DNA of 64,000 nucleotides from Pseudoduganella aquatica (GCF_009857595.1 NZ_WWCU01000009.1:1-64000), one strand, 5' to 3'. Positions 1 through 7,677 are shown, numbered from the stretch's first letter. Notes: a model not told the origin generated them from the sequence alone. Made by a program: numbers and translations.

Positions 1-79
1 GGGTGGAGCACTGGTCGTCGCGCATGGTCATGACGACAGCGCGCTCCTGGGTTGTCAAATGTTTGTAGATTCTCGCCAT
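1..79 (-). CDS. IS30-family transposase, N-terminus only (cut by window edge)
   Basis: Reading the minus strand from an ATG at 77-79 gives an open frame to the window edge beginning MARIYKHLTTQERAVVMTM. A basic start followed by a T-x-E-R helix is how IS30-family transposases begin, just before their helix-turn-helix. Only about 26 codons are visible, so neither the DDE catalytic domain nor intactness can be judged. The leader behind the start (about 80-130) includes GTGTTGCACTTGGT, a kind of sequence common at IS30-type ends. The family call rests on this short N-terminus and is moderate. Confidence 0.5.
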   Translation of the reverse strand, partial: MARIYKHLTTQERAVVMTMRDDQCST

Positions 80-99
80 GGCGGCACCTTACAGCAAAA

Positions 100-127
100 G
101 GTGTTGCACTTGGTCTTTGAGAACACC
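100..127. repeat. Probable terminal region of the IS30-like element
   Basis: GGTGTT at 100-105 and AACACC at 122-127 form a short inverted repeat enclosing a GCACTTGGT segment, just upstream of the IS30-like start codon. I read this as the outer end of that element, so native sequence resumes near 130. The exact terminus cannot be fixed without the other end. Confidence 0.3.
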
Positions 128-138
128 GGTAATACAAT

Positions 139-309
139 ATGGATTACACAGAGTCTATCTATCTGCTTGACGAGCTCAAATCTTCTGCTTCTTTCAAAAG
201 TGCAAAATTATACAAAAAAATTGATGGTGATTGGCACGAAATAGTCGAAAACAAAATTATCTTAAACTGCATCAATCGAAGAAAGGCAATGACTGGCACT
301 TCGGCATGA
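139..309 (+). pseudogene. Truncated AT-rich gene fragment interrupted by IS5 copy 1
   Basis: An ATG at 139 opens a frame starting MDYTESIYLLDELKSSASF. Its composition is AT-rich and the residues (many K, I, S) look like genuine protein. The native part stops near 268, where the sequence changes abruptly into IS5 transposase DNA, so the last 14 or so codons to the TGA at 307-309 are a chimeric tail read out of frame from the IS. The original gene lost its 3' end to the insertion or a later deletion. No family is recognised. Its low GC differs sharply from the rest of the window, consistent with acquired DNA. Confidence 0.4.
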
Positions 310-763
310 AGGCGCACGTCGGCGTGGACATGGCCATTGGCTTGGTGCACAGCGTAGTCGGTACGGCGGGCAACGTGGCCGACGTCACGCAGGCGCATGC
401 GCTGCTGCACGGCGGCGAAGTGATCGCGATGGGTGATGCGAGCTATCAGGGCGTGGCCAAGCGGCCCGAGAACGCCGGCTAGCCCGTCGTGTGGCACACC
501 GCCATGCGCCCCGGCTTACGCAAGGCACTCAAGAAGGACAAGCTCAGCCGCGCCACCGAACGATTGGAGCAAAGGCCAGCGTGCGCGCCAAGGTCGAGCA
601 CTGCTTCCACGTCGTCAAATGCCTGTTCCGCCATCGCAAAACCCGCTATCGTGGACTGGCCAAAAATACGGCGCAGCTGTTCTCCTTGTTCGCTCTGGCC
701 AATCTGGTGCTTGCACCCAGATTCCTTGGCAGCGCTTACACCCAAGTTGCGCCTCGAATTTGA
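269..763 (+). pseudogene. IS5-family transposase, C-terminal remnant
   Basis: This remnant encodes the middle and end of an IS5 transposase. GNDWHFGMKAHVGVD and the GDASYQG segment with the second catalytic Asp are in one frame, ending at a TAG at 481-483. The RAKVEH segment with the catalytic Glu is in another frame ending at 763. The TAG replaces what should be a Lys codon (AG-K-PVVWHT), and a net -1 frameshift follows near 566-572. Both lesions are shared exactly with copy 2. Confidence 0.8.
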
Positions 764-900
764 AAAAGCGGCAAAGGCCATGCTGGAAACAGATTTTTTC
801 CGCTCCACAGCCGATCATGTTTCCTGATTTTGATATCGCTGCGCCGGCGCGGATCTCCCTACACTCTGCTGGCGTCAGAAACTGAATTATTCAGCGCTTC
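269..900 (+). mobile_element. IS5-family element, copy 1, left end deleted
   Basis: From 269 the sequence is nearly identical to 2643-3274 of the second IS5 copy (offset 2374), with one mismatch noted early and a scatter of substitutions and small indels after about 725. It keeps the right inverted repeat (881-900), followed by CTAG at 901-904, the usual target of this IS5 subgroup. The left half, including the left inverted repeat and the first catalytic Asp, is missing. It is therefore an immobile remnant. Confidence 0.85.
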
Positions 901-904
901 CTAG

Positions 905-1024
905 GTCCGCCCGCAAGCGATACCCAGCGCCTCCTTATACGCCAAACCCGAATCTACGCCGAAATGACCAACTTGCTTCATTGCGCCGCTGTGAAGTTTA
1001 GTATCACGCGGAGCGTTCACCCGC
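905..1024. other. Remnant sequence between IS5 copy 1 and the first island gene
   Basis: About 120 bases with no convincing gene. On the minus strand an ATG at 979-981 opens a frame of about 25 codons (MKQVGHFGVDSGLAYKEAL) that runs straight into the IS5 right end. This could be another gene cut by the insertion, but it has no visible ribosome binding site and is too short to assign. Confidence 0.25.
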
Positions 1025-1480
1025 TCAGCCCGCTATCTCGCCTCCAAACTCAAAGCCTTCTAGGATGTCTTGCGCCTTGGATTCGACTGATGAATCCCGC
1101 AAATGTCCACCGTCTAGGGCGGCTTTAAGGAAGTAGTAGTCTTCGATGTTTTCCAATCGTGCTTTTTTCATGATCGCCGCCAAACGCCTTGAATACTGAA
1201 GTGCCAAAGTTCCCAGCGTTGGCCCGCCCAGTTGTACTAACTTGGCATTTATCGCGGATTTTTTGGCCTCTGAGAGACTCAAGCTCATCTCAACGGCGTC
1301 TGACAGAGCCATTATTAGACCCCTGTGCGCGCGAGAGGGGGCCAATTTTTCAACAGCCCAATACCCTGTAGAAGGCAATACGTCTGGCGTCGACTTTCCG
1401 TTGAGAATGAACTCATCCATAAAGTAGTCCAAAAAATTAAGTAAGGCCGACCGCTCTGCATCGCTCATTTTATTTTTCAT
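1025..1480 (-). CDS. Hypothetical protein, 151 aa, helical
   Basis: The start is placed at the ATG at 1478-1480 (MKNKMSDAERSALLNFLDYF) because GAGGG lies five to nine bases upstream; a longer frame to 1528 has no such site. The 151-residue product is soluble, mostly helical and mildly acidic, with no signal peptide or motif that I recognise. Its 5' end overlaps the 3' end of the small secreted-protein gene (1470-1739) by 11 bases, so the two are probably translated together. GC is visibly lower than in the housekeeping genes of this window, and the gene lies between two IS5 copies, which suggests acquired DNA. Function is unknown; a toxin-immunity or cargo role would be speculation. Confidence 0.55.
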   Translation of the reverse strand: MKNKMSDAERSALLNFLDYFMDEFILNGKSTPDVLPSTGYWAVEKLAPSRAHRGLIMALSDAVEMSLSLSEAKKSAINAKLVQLGGPTLGTLALQYSRRLAAIMKKARLENIEDYYFLKAALDGGHLRDSSVESKAQDILEGFEFGGEIAG

Positions 1481-1739
1481 GCTTTCCCTCATTTGCAATG
1501 GTTGGGGGCACATAAAACCGAAAACCATCTACTTCAGCCGTGACTTCTTTACAGACACGTGCCCCCCCGTTGGCTTCGCACTCCGGGGGTACTTGTGCGC
1601 GCGTTCGCGTCGAACAAAGTAAGAGTACTGCTCCTAATAAAAGCAAAATGAGTGGCCGACCGTACCGAAATTCCATGGAATGCATTGAACAAGGGAAAAG
1701 CACGGCGTACCGCTGAACCCAACGGGAAAATTTTTTCAT
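1470..1739 (-). CDS. Small secreted or membrane-anchored protein, 89 aa
   Basis: The product has a basic N-terminus and one strongly hydrophobic stretch (PLILLLLGAVLLLCS, about residues 29-43), then a short exported tail of about 40 residues with two cysteines (PECEANGGARVCKEV) that could form a disulphide. It looks like a signal peptide or N-terminal anchor. The Cys after the hydrophobic run is not in a standard lipobox. The ATG at 1739 has only a weak ribosome site; an internal ATG at 1676 would still keep the hydrophobic segment. It overlaps the next gene by 11 bases. No family is recognised. Confidence 0.45.
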   Translation of the reverse strand: MKKFSRWVQRYAVLFPCSMHSMEFRYGRPLILLLLGAVLLLCSTRTRAQVPPECEANGGARVCKEVTAEVDGFRFYVPPTIANEGKHEK

Positions 1740-2061
1740 GATATGTCCGAGTACTGACGAGGTTGTTTAAAAAAAGACCCTTGTGCCCTGAGCAGAATTG
1801 GTCTTTTAGTATCTATACCGCCCGCCGGGGCGGTGGCGATGCGGCGGAAACTGCCCGACGCAACAGTCACTTTCATATTGGTTGGAGCGTTCCTGAACTT
1901 TTGAATTTTTAAGAAGAAAAAAGGATAATTACCCCCAGCGTAACCTTCATTGATGAGCTGTTCGATAGGAATGCAAATTTTTTAAAACTAGCAATTTGCA
2001 ATTGTTGCGTTTCTAAAACGATTGGCCTTGCGGGCAATGGAGTTGTGCGCGGCTAGATCCC
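1740..2061. other. AT-rich non-coding stretch left of IS5 copy 2
   Basis: About 320 bases of mixed and AT-rich sequence between the small secreted-protein gene and the second IS5 element. I see no open frame with a ribosome site and no strong hairpin terminator. It should contain the promoter for the minus-strand gene pair at 1025-1739, but no clear -35/-10 pair stands out. Confidence 0.3.
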
Positions 2062-2065
2062 CTAG

Positions 2066-2085
2066 GGAACCGCTGAAATAATCAG
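2066..2085 (+). repeat. Left terminal inverted repeat of IS5 copy 2
   Basis: GGAACCGCTGAAATAATCAG directly follows CTAG. It matches the reverse complement of 3255-3274 at 15 of 20 positions. Confidence 0.8.
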
Positions 2086-2151
2086 CCTGTCTACGACTGC
2101 TGCGTCCGGCAGGCTGTCACAATAACGCTTCCTCCCCTGCGAGATCTGACG

Positions 2152-3137
2152 ATGCAATCGAGCTTTTCTGATGCCGAGTACGCCAGCAAGAAGAAGCTGA
2201 CGCGACGCGACCGCTTCCTGGCCGAGATCGAGGCCGCCACGCCGTGGCCGGCGCTGGTGGCGGCGATCTTGCCGTACTACCCGAAAGGCGATGGCCGTGG
2301 GCGTCCGCCGATTGGCCTGGAGCGCATGCTGCGCATATACATTGCCCAGCAATGCTTCGGCCTGTCGGACGAAGGCGTGGAAGATGCGATCTACGACAGC
2401 CAGGCCATTCGCGGCTTTGTCGGCATCGACCTGACGCACGAATCGGCGCCTGACGCGACCACGCTGCTGAAGTTCCGGCGTCTGCTGGAAAAGAACAATT
2501 TGACCCAGCGCATCTTCAACGAAATCAACGGCCACCTGGCTAGCAAAGGCCTGACGATGCGCGAAGGCACCATCGTGGACGCCACCTTGATCGCCGCGCC
2601 ACCATCGACCAAGAACCACGATGGCGAGCGCGATCCGGAAATGCATCAATCGAAGAAAGGCAATGACTGGCACTTCGGCATGAAGGCGCACGTCGGCGTG
2701 GACATGGCCAGTGGCTTGGTGCACAGCGTAGTCGGTACGGCGGGCAACGTGGCCGACGTCACGCAGGCGCATGCGCTGCTGCACGGCGGCGAAGTGATCG
2801 CGATGGGTGATGCGAGCTATCAGGGCGTGGCCAAGCGGCCCGAGAACGCCGGCTAGCCCGTCGTGTGGCACACCGCCATGCGCCCCGGCTTACGCAAGGC
2901 ACTCAAGAAGGACAAGCTCAGCCGCGCCACCGAACGATTGGAGCAAAGGCCAGCGTGCGCGCCAAGGTCGAGCACTGCTTCCACGTCGTCAAATGCCTGT
3001 TCCGCCATCGCAAAACCCGCTATCGTGGACTGGCCAAAAATACGGCGCAGCTGTTCTCCTTGTTCGCTCTGGCCAATCTGGTGCTTGCACCCAGATTCCT
3101 TGGCAGCGCTCACACCCAAGTTGCGCCCCGAGTTTGA
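2152..3137 (+). pseudogene. IS5-family transposase broken by a stop and a frameshift
   Basis: Translation starts at ATG 2152 (MQSSFSDAEYASKKKLTRRD) and gives the N-terminal domain plus two DDE landmarks: the Asp of IVDATLIAAP and the Asp of GDASYQG. The frame hits a TAG at about 2854-2856, where family members read Lys (AG-K-PVVWHT). After it, a net -1 shift near 2940-2946 is needed to continue into AKASVRAKVEHCF, which carries the catalytic Glu, ending at 3137. Repaired, it would be roughly 327 residues, normal for IS5. Two independent lesions make it very unlikely to be active. Confidence 0.85.
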
Positions 3138-3254
3138 AAAGCGGCAAAGGCCATGCTGGAAACAGACTTTTGCCGCTCCACAGCCGATCATATTTCCTGA
3201 TTTTGATATCACTGCGCCGGCGCGGCTCTCCCTACACTCTGCTGGCGTCAGAAA

Positions 3255-3274
3255 CTGAATTATTCAACGCTTCC
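3255..3274 (-). repeat. Right terminal inverted repeat of IS5 copy 2
   Basis: CTGAATTATTCAACGCTTCC is followed by CTAG. The equivalent end of copy 1 is at 881-900. Confidence 0.8.
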
Positions 3275-3292
3275 CTAGTGCGCTCAATAAAC

Positions 3293-4243
3293 TCACCCCA
3301 TCAGCGCGCGCACATGGGCCGCGGCGCCGCCCGCCAGGCCGGCCAGGCTGTAGCCGCCCTCGAGGATAGAGACCACCCTGCCCTTCGCAGTGTCGGCCGC
3401 GATGGCCATCAGCTCCCGCGTGATCCAGTGGAAGTCCTTATCATCAAGCTGCAGGCCGGCCAAGGGGTCGTCGCGGTGGGCGTCGAAGCCGGCGGAGATG
3501 ACCAGCAGCTCGGGCGCCCAGGCGCGCACCGCCGGCAGCAGTTCCAGCCGCATGCGGTCGCGGAAGGCGGCGGAGGCGCAGCCGGGGGGCAGCGGCACGT
3601 TGAGGATGTTGTTGCGGCTGCCGGTCTCGCTGCGCAAACCGGTGCCCGGATACAGCGGCGACTGGTGGCAGGAGGCGTAGAATAGCCCCGGCAGCGGCGA
3701 GAACGCGGCCTGCGTGCCGTTGCCGTGGTGGACGTCGAAATCGACCACCACCACCCGCTCCAGCTCATACGCGCGGCTGGCGTGGGCGGCGGCGATGGCG
3801 GCCTGGTTGAAGATGCAGAAACCCATGGCGCGGTCCGGCTCGGCGTGGTGGCCGCAGGGCCGCGTGGCGCAGAACACATTGGCCGCTTCGCCCAGCATGA
3901 CGTCGTCCACGCCGGCGCAAGCCGCGCCTATGCAGCGCATCACCGCGCGCCAGGAGCCGGGGGACAGCATGGTGTCGCCGCCGTCCAGCGGCACCACACC
4001 GCTCGTTGGCAGTGCTTCGGCCACGGCGTCGTAGTAGTCGGCGTCGTGGATCAGCTCGGTCTGGGCGCGCGTGCCCAGCGGGGCTTCGCGCCAGTCCAGC
4101 GCGGCGAATTCGGACGTCTTCAGCGCTTCGAGCACCAGCGCCAGCCGCTGCGGCGATTCAGGGTGGCCCGCGCCGGGCTGGTGGTCGTAGCAATCGACGT
4201 GGGTGTAGACGCGGGTATGGACGTGCTTGCGCGGTTTCGTCAT
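3293..4243 (-). CDS. Histone deacetylase-family / acetylpolyamine amidohydrolase-like protein
   Basis: This 316-residue protein has the complete metal-dependent deacetylase fold signature. It has the His pair of RPCGHHAEP (residues 132-133), the zinc ligands Asp170 and His172 in VDFDVHHGNGT, Asp254 in SAGFDAHRDDP, and the C-terminal EGGYSLAGLA loop. Bacterial members remove acetyl groups from small amines or amino-acid derivatives; the substrate here cannot be told. The start is the ATG at 4243, because its ATGA overlaps the stop of the upstream hydroxypyruvate isomerase-like gene by four bases. It is the last gene of a minus-strand run frc, hyi-like, deacetylase. Family call certain, substrate unknown. 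Confidence 0.88.
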   Translation of the reverse strand: MTKPRKHVHTRVYTHVDCYDHQPGAGHPESPQRLALVLEALKTSEFAALDWREAPLGTRAQTELIHDADYYDAVAEALPTSGVVPLDGGDTMLSPGSWRAVMRCIGAACAGVDDVMLGEAANVFCATRPCGHHAEPDRAMGFCIFNQAAIAAAHASRAYELERVVVVDFDVHHGNGTQAAFSPLPGLFYASCHQSPLYPGTGLRSETGSRNNILNVPLPPGCASAAFRDRMRLELLPAVRAWAPELLVISAGFDAHRDDPLAGLQLDDKDFHWITRELMAIAADTAKGRVVSILEGGYSLAGLAGGAAAHVRALMG

Positions 4244-4827
4244 GGCTGGCCTTGCTCGTGGAGGAACAGGTTGTCCGCGCCGGTGTCGCGGATGATGGCG
4301 GCTGCGTCGGGCGCGTCCTGCGGCGCGATCAGCAGCGCAATGCCGTGCGGCTTGAGCGCGGCGGCGGCGTGGCGGAGGTTGTTCACCAGCGTCTGGCGGG
4401 CCAGTTCCGGCGCCAGTCCCGGCTGCGGCAGCCCGGTCAGGCAGCGCAACTGGCGCACGCCCAACGGGCGGGCGTAGCGGATGGCTTCTTCCACGCCGTA
4501 GCGGAACTCGGCGCAGCGCGACGGCTGGTTGGCGATGCCGCGCTCGCCGCCCACCCAGTCGCCGGCGGGCAGGCAGAAGCGCACCAGATGCAGGCCGTGG
4601 CAGCAGAGCCGGTGGGCGATCTGCTCCACTGGGTACAGATAGGGGAACAGGCATTCCACGCGCTCGAAGCCGGCTTGCGCCGCCGCGTCGAAGCGGTCCA
4701 GGAAGGCCAGTTCGCCGTATAGCGCATTCAGGTCGGCAACCGGCGCGGGGATGGCGCCGGGCGCCGACAGCGCGGCGGTTACAACGGCGGGCTCCCCATG
4801 CGTCCCGCCTGGCGTGACGTACTGCAC
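4240..4827 (-). CDS. Truncated hydroxypyruvate isomerase-like protein
   Basis: Residues 35-150 clearly match Hyi: ELAFLDRFDAAAQAGFERVE, then LPAGDWVGGERGIA. Hyi is a TIM-barrel enzyme of about 258 residues that interconverts hydroxypyruvate and tartronate semialdehyde. This protein is 195 residues including a non-homologous N-terminal extension, and it ends after GADNLFLHEQ, where intact enzymes continue through the rest of the barrel. Where Hyi has the metal-binding Glu of the LIEP motif, this protein reads LIAP. It starts at GTG 4827, 13 bases after the frc stop, and overlaps the next gene by 4 bases, so it is still embedded in a coupled operon. It is probably inactive as an isomerase. An intact-looking hyi begins at 63858. 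Confidence 0.65.
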   Translation of the reverse strand: MQYVTPGGTHGEPAVVTAALSAPGAIPAPVADLNALYGELAFLDRFDAAAQAGFERVECLFPYLYPVEQIAHRLCCHGLHLVRFCLPAGDWVGGERGIANQPSRCAEFRYGVEEAIRYARPLGVRQLRCLTGLPQPGLAPELARQTLVNNLRHAAAALKPHGIALLIAPQDAPDAAAIIRDTGADNLFLHEQGQP

Positions 4828-4840
4828 GGCTGCCGCCGCT

Positions 4841-6091
4841 TCAGATCACGCGTTCGTCGCGCAGCGCGGCGATCTGCGCGGCGTCGTAGCCCAGCTCGCG
4901 CAGCACCTCCTCGGTGTGCTCGCCCAGCAGCGGCGAGCGGGTGACCTCGGTGGCGCTGTCGGACAGCTTGATGGGGTTGCCCACCGTCAGATACTTGCCG
5001 CGCTCGGGATGGTCCACTTCCACGATGGTGCCGCTGGCGCGCAGCGACGGTTCCTCGGCGATTTCCTTCATCGACAGGATAGGCCCGCACGGAATGTCGT
5101 ATTTGTTCAGGATGTCCATCACCTCGAACTTGGTGTGCTCGCGGGTCCACTCCTCCACCGTGGCGAAGATGGACATCAAACGCGGCAGGCGCGCGCGCGG
5201 TGTGGCGTAATCGGGATCGCTGATCCAGCCTTCGCGGCCTATCACCTTGCAGATCGCCGGCCACACCGGCGCCTGGGCGATGAAGTAGATGTAGGCATTC
5301 GGGTCGGTCTCCCAGCCCTTGCACTTGAGGATCCAGCCCGGCTGGCCGCCGCCGGACGCGTTGCCTGCGCGCGGCACCGAGTCGCCAAAGGTGCCGCCCT
5401 CGGCAAACTGCGGGTATTCCTCCATGGTGCCGGTGCGCTCCAGGCGCTGCTGGTCGCGCAGCTTCACGCGGCACAGGTTCAGCACTGCGTCCTGCATGGC
5501 CGTATCGACCTTCTGGCCCCGGCCGGTGGCATTGCGCTGGAACAGCGCGGTGACGATGCCCAGCGCCAGGTGCAGGCCGCTGCCGCTGTCGCCGATCTGC
5601 GCGCCGGTGACGACCGGCGGACCGTCGGCGAAGCCGGTGGTGGCGGCCGAACCGCCCGCGCACTGGGCCACATTCTCGTACACCTTGCAGTGCTGGTAGG
5701 GACCGGGGCCGAAGCCCTTGACCGAGGCCACGATCATGCGTGGATTCAGCTCCTGGATGCGCTCCCAGCTGAAGCCCATGCGGTCCAGGGCGCCGGGGGC
5801 GAAATTCTCCACCAACACGTCGCAGTCGCGTATCAGGGTCTCCAGCACCTGCTTGCCCATGGTTTTCTTGGTGTCCAGCGTGATGGAACGCTTGTTGTGG
5901 TTCAGCATGGTGAAATACAGGCTGTCCACGCCGGGAATGTCGCGCAGCTGGCCACGGGTGGCGTCACCCTCCCCGGCTCTTTCCACTTTGATCACATCGG
6001 CGCCGAACCAGGCCAGCAGCTGGGTGCAGGTCGGCCCCGATTGCACGTGGGTGAAGTCGAGGATGCGCACCCCGTCTAATGCTTTGCTCAT
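4841..6091 (-). CDS. frc: Formyl-CoA:oxalate CoA-transferase
   Basis: This class III CoA-transferase moves CoA from formyl-CoA to oxalate, the entry step of oxalate degradation. The 416-residue product follows Oxalobacter formigenes Frc closely from what I know of it, including the glycine loop [11 protein letters not shown] (around 247-249), [12 protein letters not shown] just after it, and the catalytic Asp (Asp168 in AQIGDSGSG). The start at 6091 is set by GGAG nine to twelve bases upstream; the longer frame to 6148 has no such site. It heads the operon with the decayed isomerase and the deacetylase. Its partner oxalyl-CoA decarboxylase is not in the window, but the formate released could be oxidised by the fds enzyme encoded 1.3 kb away. 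A related succinyl-CoA transferase activity is less likely. Confidence 0.85.
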   Translation of the reverse strand: MSKALDGVRILDFTHVQSGPTCTQLLAWFGADVIKVERAGEGDATRGQLRDIPGVDSLYFTMLNHNKRSITLDTKKTMGKQVLETLIRDCDVLVENFAPGALDRMGFSWERIQELNPRMIVASVKGFGPGPYQHCKVYENVAQCAGGSAATTGFADGPPVVTGAQIGDSGSGLHLALGIVTALFQRNATGRGQKVDTAMQDAVLNLCRVKLRDQQRLERTGTMEEYPQFAEGGTFGDSVPRAGNASGGGQPGWILKCKGWETDPNAYIYFIAQAPVWPAICKVIGREGWISDPDYATPRARLPRLMSIFATVEEWTREHTKFEVMDILNKYDIPCGPILSMKEIAEEPSLRASGTIVEVDHPERGKYLTVGNPIKLSDSATEVTRSPLLGEHTEEVLRELGYDAAQIAALRDERVI

Positions 6092-6191
6092 GGGTCTATC
6101 TCCAGTAGTTATAATTTTTTGATGGCTAGTATGGCATGCGGCTTGCACCGCGAGATAGTCCCATCATAGGCAGCGGCTGAGACAACACGCA

Positions 6192-6205
6192 TTGACCCCG
6201 GTCAA
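6192..6205. promoter_or_regulatory. Inverted repeat in the divergent frc / oxidoreductase region
   Basis: TTGACCCCGGTCAA has perfect 6-base arms around a 2-base centre, about 100 bases upstream of the frc start. It is shaped like an operator for a dimeric regulator. No regulator gene is adjacent. Confidence 0.35.
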
Positions 6206-6229
6206 GATTCGCAAGATGGCCCCTGTCCC

Positions 6230-6250
6230 GTCAATTTGTGGAAAATTGAC
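6230..6250. promoter_or_regulatory. Second inverted repeat in the same divergent region
   Basis: GTCAATTT and AAATTGAC are perfect 8-base arms around GTGGA. It shares the TTGAC/GTCAA core with the repeat at 6192-6205, 68 bases upstream of the oxidoreductase start. It could be an operator or an mRNA hairpin in the 5' leader. Confidence 0.4.
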
Positions 6251-6317
6251 TGCGGTCATCGGCGTGCGCGCCCACCCGCGCCTACCATCGGATTCCCCCA
6301 TTTCTAGAGAGGAAACC

Positions 6318-7298
6318 ATGCGCGCCATCGAAATCACCCAGCCCGGCGGCCCGGAAGTGCTGCAACTGTGCGAGCGCCAGCGCCCGTCGCTGCAGCCGGG
6401 CCAGGTGCTGATCAAAGTCCACGCAGCCGGCGTCAACCGGCCCGACCTGCTGCAGCGCGCCGGCAACTACCCGGTGCCGCCCGGCGCGTCCGACCTGCCG
6501 GGGCTGGAGGTGGCCGGCGAGATCGTGGCCGGACATGTCGGCGACAGCGGATGGCGCATCGGCGACATGGTGTGTGCGCTGGTGCAGGGCGGCGGCTATG
6601 CGCAGTACTGCGCGGCGCAGATCGAGCTGTGCCTGCCCATTCCGCAGGGCTGGTCGCCGCTGGAAGCGGCTTCGCTGCCCGAGACCTTCTTTACCGTGTG
6701 GAGCAATGTGTTCGACCGCGCCGCGCTGGCGCCCACCGAGACGCTGCTGGTGCAAGGCGGCAGCTCGGGCATAGGCGTGACCGCTATCCAGCTGGCCAAG
6801 GCGCTGGGGCACCGGGTGTTCGCCACGGCGGGGTCGGATGAGAAGTGCCGCGCTTGCGAAGAGCTGGGGGCGGACCTGGCGATCAACTACCGTACCGGCG
6901 ACTTTGCGGCGGCGGTCAAGGACGCCACCGGCGGCAAGGGCGTGGATGTGATACTGGATATGGTGGGCGGGGCGTATGTGCCGCGCGAGCTGGCGTGCCT
7001 GGCGGACGACGGGCGGCTGGTGTTTATCGCGCTGCTGGGCGGGGGCAAGGCGGAAGTGCCGCTGGGGCAGATACTGCTGCGGAGGTTGACGGTGACGGGG
7101 TCCACTCTGCGTCCGCGTCCGGTGCTGTTCAAGGCGGCCATTGCGCGGCAGTTGCTGGCGCGCGTGTGGCCGCTGCTGGAGGATGGCTTGATCAAGCCGG
7201 TGATTTACCGCATTTATGCGCTGGAAGAGGCGGCGGAAGCGCATGCGCTCATGCAGAGCAGCACGCACATTGGGAAGGTGATGTTGAAGGTTGTGTGA
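6318..7298 (+). CDS. NAD(P)H quinone oxidoreductase, zinc-free MDR (PIG3/zeta-crystallin type)
   Basis: This 326-residue medium-chain reductase reduces quinones or enones with NADPH. It starts MRAIEITQPGGPEVLQL, has the family signature GVNRPDLLQRAGNYPVPPG (about residues 42-60), and carries the nucleotide-binding turn LVQGGSSGIGVTAIQLA near 145-161. The zinc ligands of alcohol dehydrogenases are absent. The ATG at 6318 has AGAGGAAA just upstream. It is transcribed away from frc across a leader containing two inverted repeats. It is monocistronic and is followed by a REP-like element. The physiological substrate cannot be told. Confidence 0.85.
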   Translation: MRAIEITQPGGPEVLQLCERQRPSLQPGQVLIKVHAAGVNRPDLLQRAGNYPVPPGASDLPGLEVAGEIVAGHVGDSGWRIGDMVCALVQGGGYAQYCAAQIELCLPIPQGWSPLEAASLPETFFTVWSNVFDRAALAPTETLLVQGGSSGIGVTAIQLAKALGHRVFATAGSDEKCRACEELGADLAINYRTGDFAAAVKDATGGKGVDVILDMVGGAYVPRELACLADDGRLVFIALLGGGKAEVPLGQILLRRLTVTGSTLRPRPVLFKAAIARQLLARVWPLLEDGLIKPVIYRIYALEEAAEAHALMQSSTHIGKVMLKVV

Positions 7299-7320
7299 GG
7301 TGATGTGCGCGGCGTGCCAT

Positions 7321-7421
7321 CGTAGGGCGGGTTAGGAGGCGCCAGCCGACGTAACCCGCCAAGGTGCCGCCAACGGCTCAATGGCGGGTTACGGCGGCTG
7401 CGCCGCCTAACCCGCCCTACG
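7321..7421. repeat. REP-doublet (REPIN-like) palindromic repeat, copy 1
   Basis: CGTAGGGCGGGTTAGG at 7321-7336 is the exact reverse complement of 7406-7421. Inside it GTAACCCGCC (7351-7360) pairs with GGCGGGTTAC (7383-7392). The same modules occur in another arrangement at 51755-51846, so this is a dispersed family. It lies between two genes whose 3' ends face each other, and its right edge contains the stop codon of fdsD. Confidence 0.8.
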
Positions 7422-7677
7422 TCGGAACAGGTTTCGACAAGGCCTGGGCCGCCGGGGACAAGCGCACGAGATTGGCCTGGATGGACGCCAGCACCAGCGG
7501 CGCCAGCCCCTCCCCGCCGTGTTCCGCCACATGCGCCAGCAACTGCCGCCGCATGGGCGGCGCCCAGTAGCGCTGCAGGTGGTTCGCGATCTCGCTGTTG
7601 GCCTCTTCCTGGTCCGGGTAGGACGCAAAGAAAGTGCCGATCTGGTTGGCCATAATGACCAGGTGGTGAATATTCAT
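7417..7677 (-). CDS. fdsD: NAD-dependent formate dehydrogenase, delta subunit
   Basis: This small 86-residue protein (MNIHHLVIMANQIGTFFASY, then NHLQRYWAPPMRRQL near 35-50) matches FdsD, a subunit or assembly factor of the soluble molybdenum formate dehydrogenase. The ATG at 7677 is chosen because AGGAG sits at proper distance; the ATG one codon upstream is too close. It begins 14 bases after the fdsA stop, as in other fds operons, although the usual intervening fdsC/fdhD is absent. Its TAG stop at 7417-7419 lies inside the flanking REP-like element, so the last residues may have been set by that insertion. Confidence 0.85.
   Translation of the reverse strand: MNIHHLVIMANQIGTFFASYPDQEEANSEIANHLQRYWAPPMRRQLLAHVAEHGGEGLAPLVLASIQANLVRLSPAAQALSKPVPT

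Larger units (their letters stand above)
2062..3278 (+). mobile_element. IS5-family element, copy 2, both ends present
   Basis: The element proper runs 2066-3274 (1,209 bp), flanked on both sides by CTAG (2062-2065 and 3275-3278), which fits the four-base target duplication of the IS5 subgroup. The ends are imperfect inverted repeats: GGAACCGCTGAAATAATCAG on the left and, reverse-complemented, GGAAGCGTTGAATAATTCAG on the right (15 of 20 match). Length, ends and target all fit IS5. The transposase is defective, so movement would need a transposase supplied in trans. Confidence 0.9.

Noticed and set aside
2152..3137. Programmed frameshift or stop readthrough in the IS5 transposase
   Set aside because: There is no slippery heptamer at the shift and the TAG replaces a conserved Lys. 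Two lesions at separate places fit decay better.
3293..4654. Longer version of the deacetylase starting at 4654
   Set aside because: The extra residues are Arg/Pro-rich and lie out of frame within the isomerase-like gene. ATG 4243 with the ATGA overlap is the natural start.
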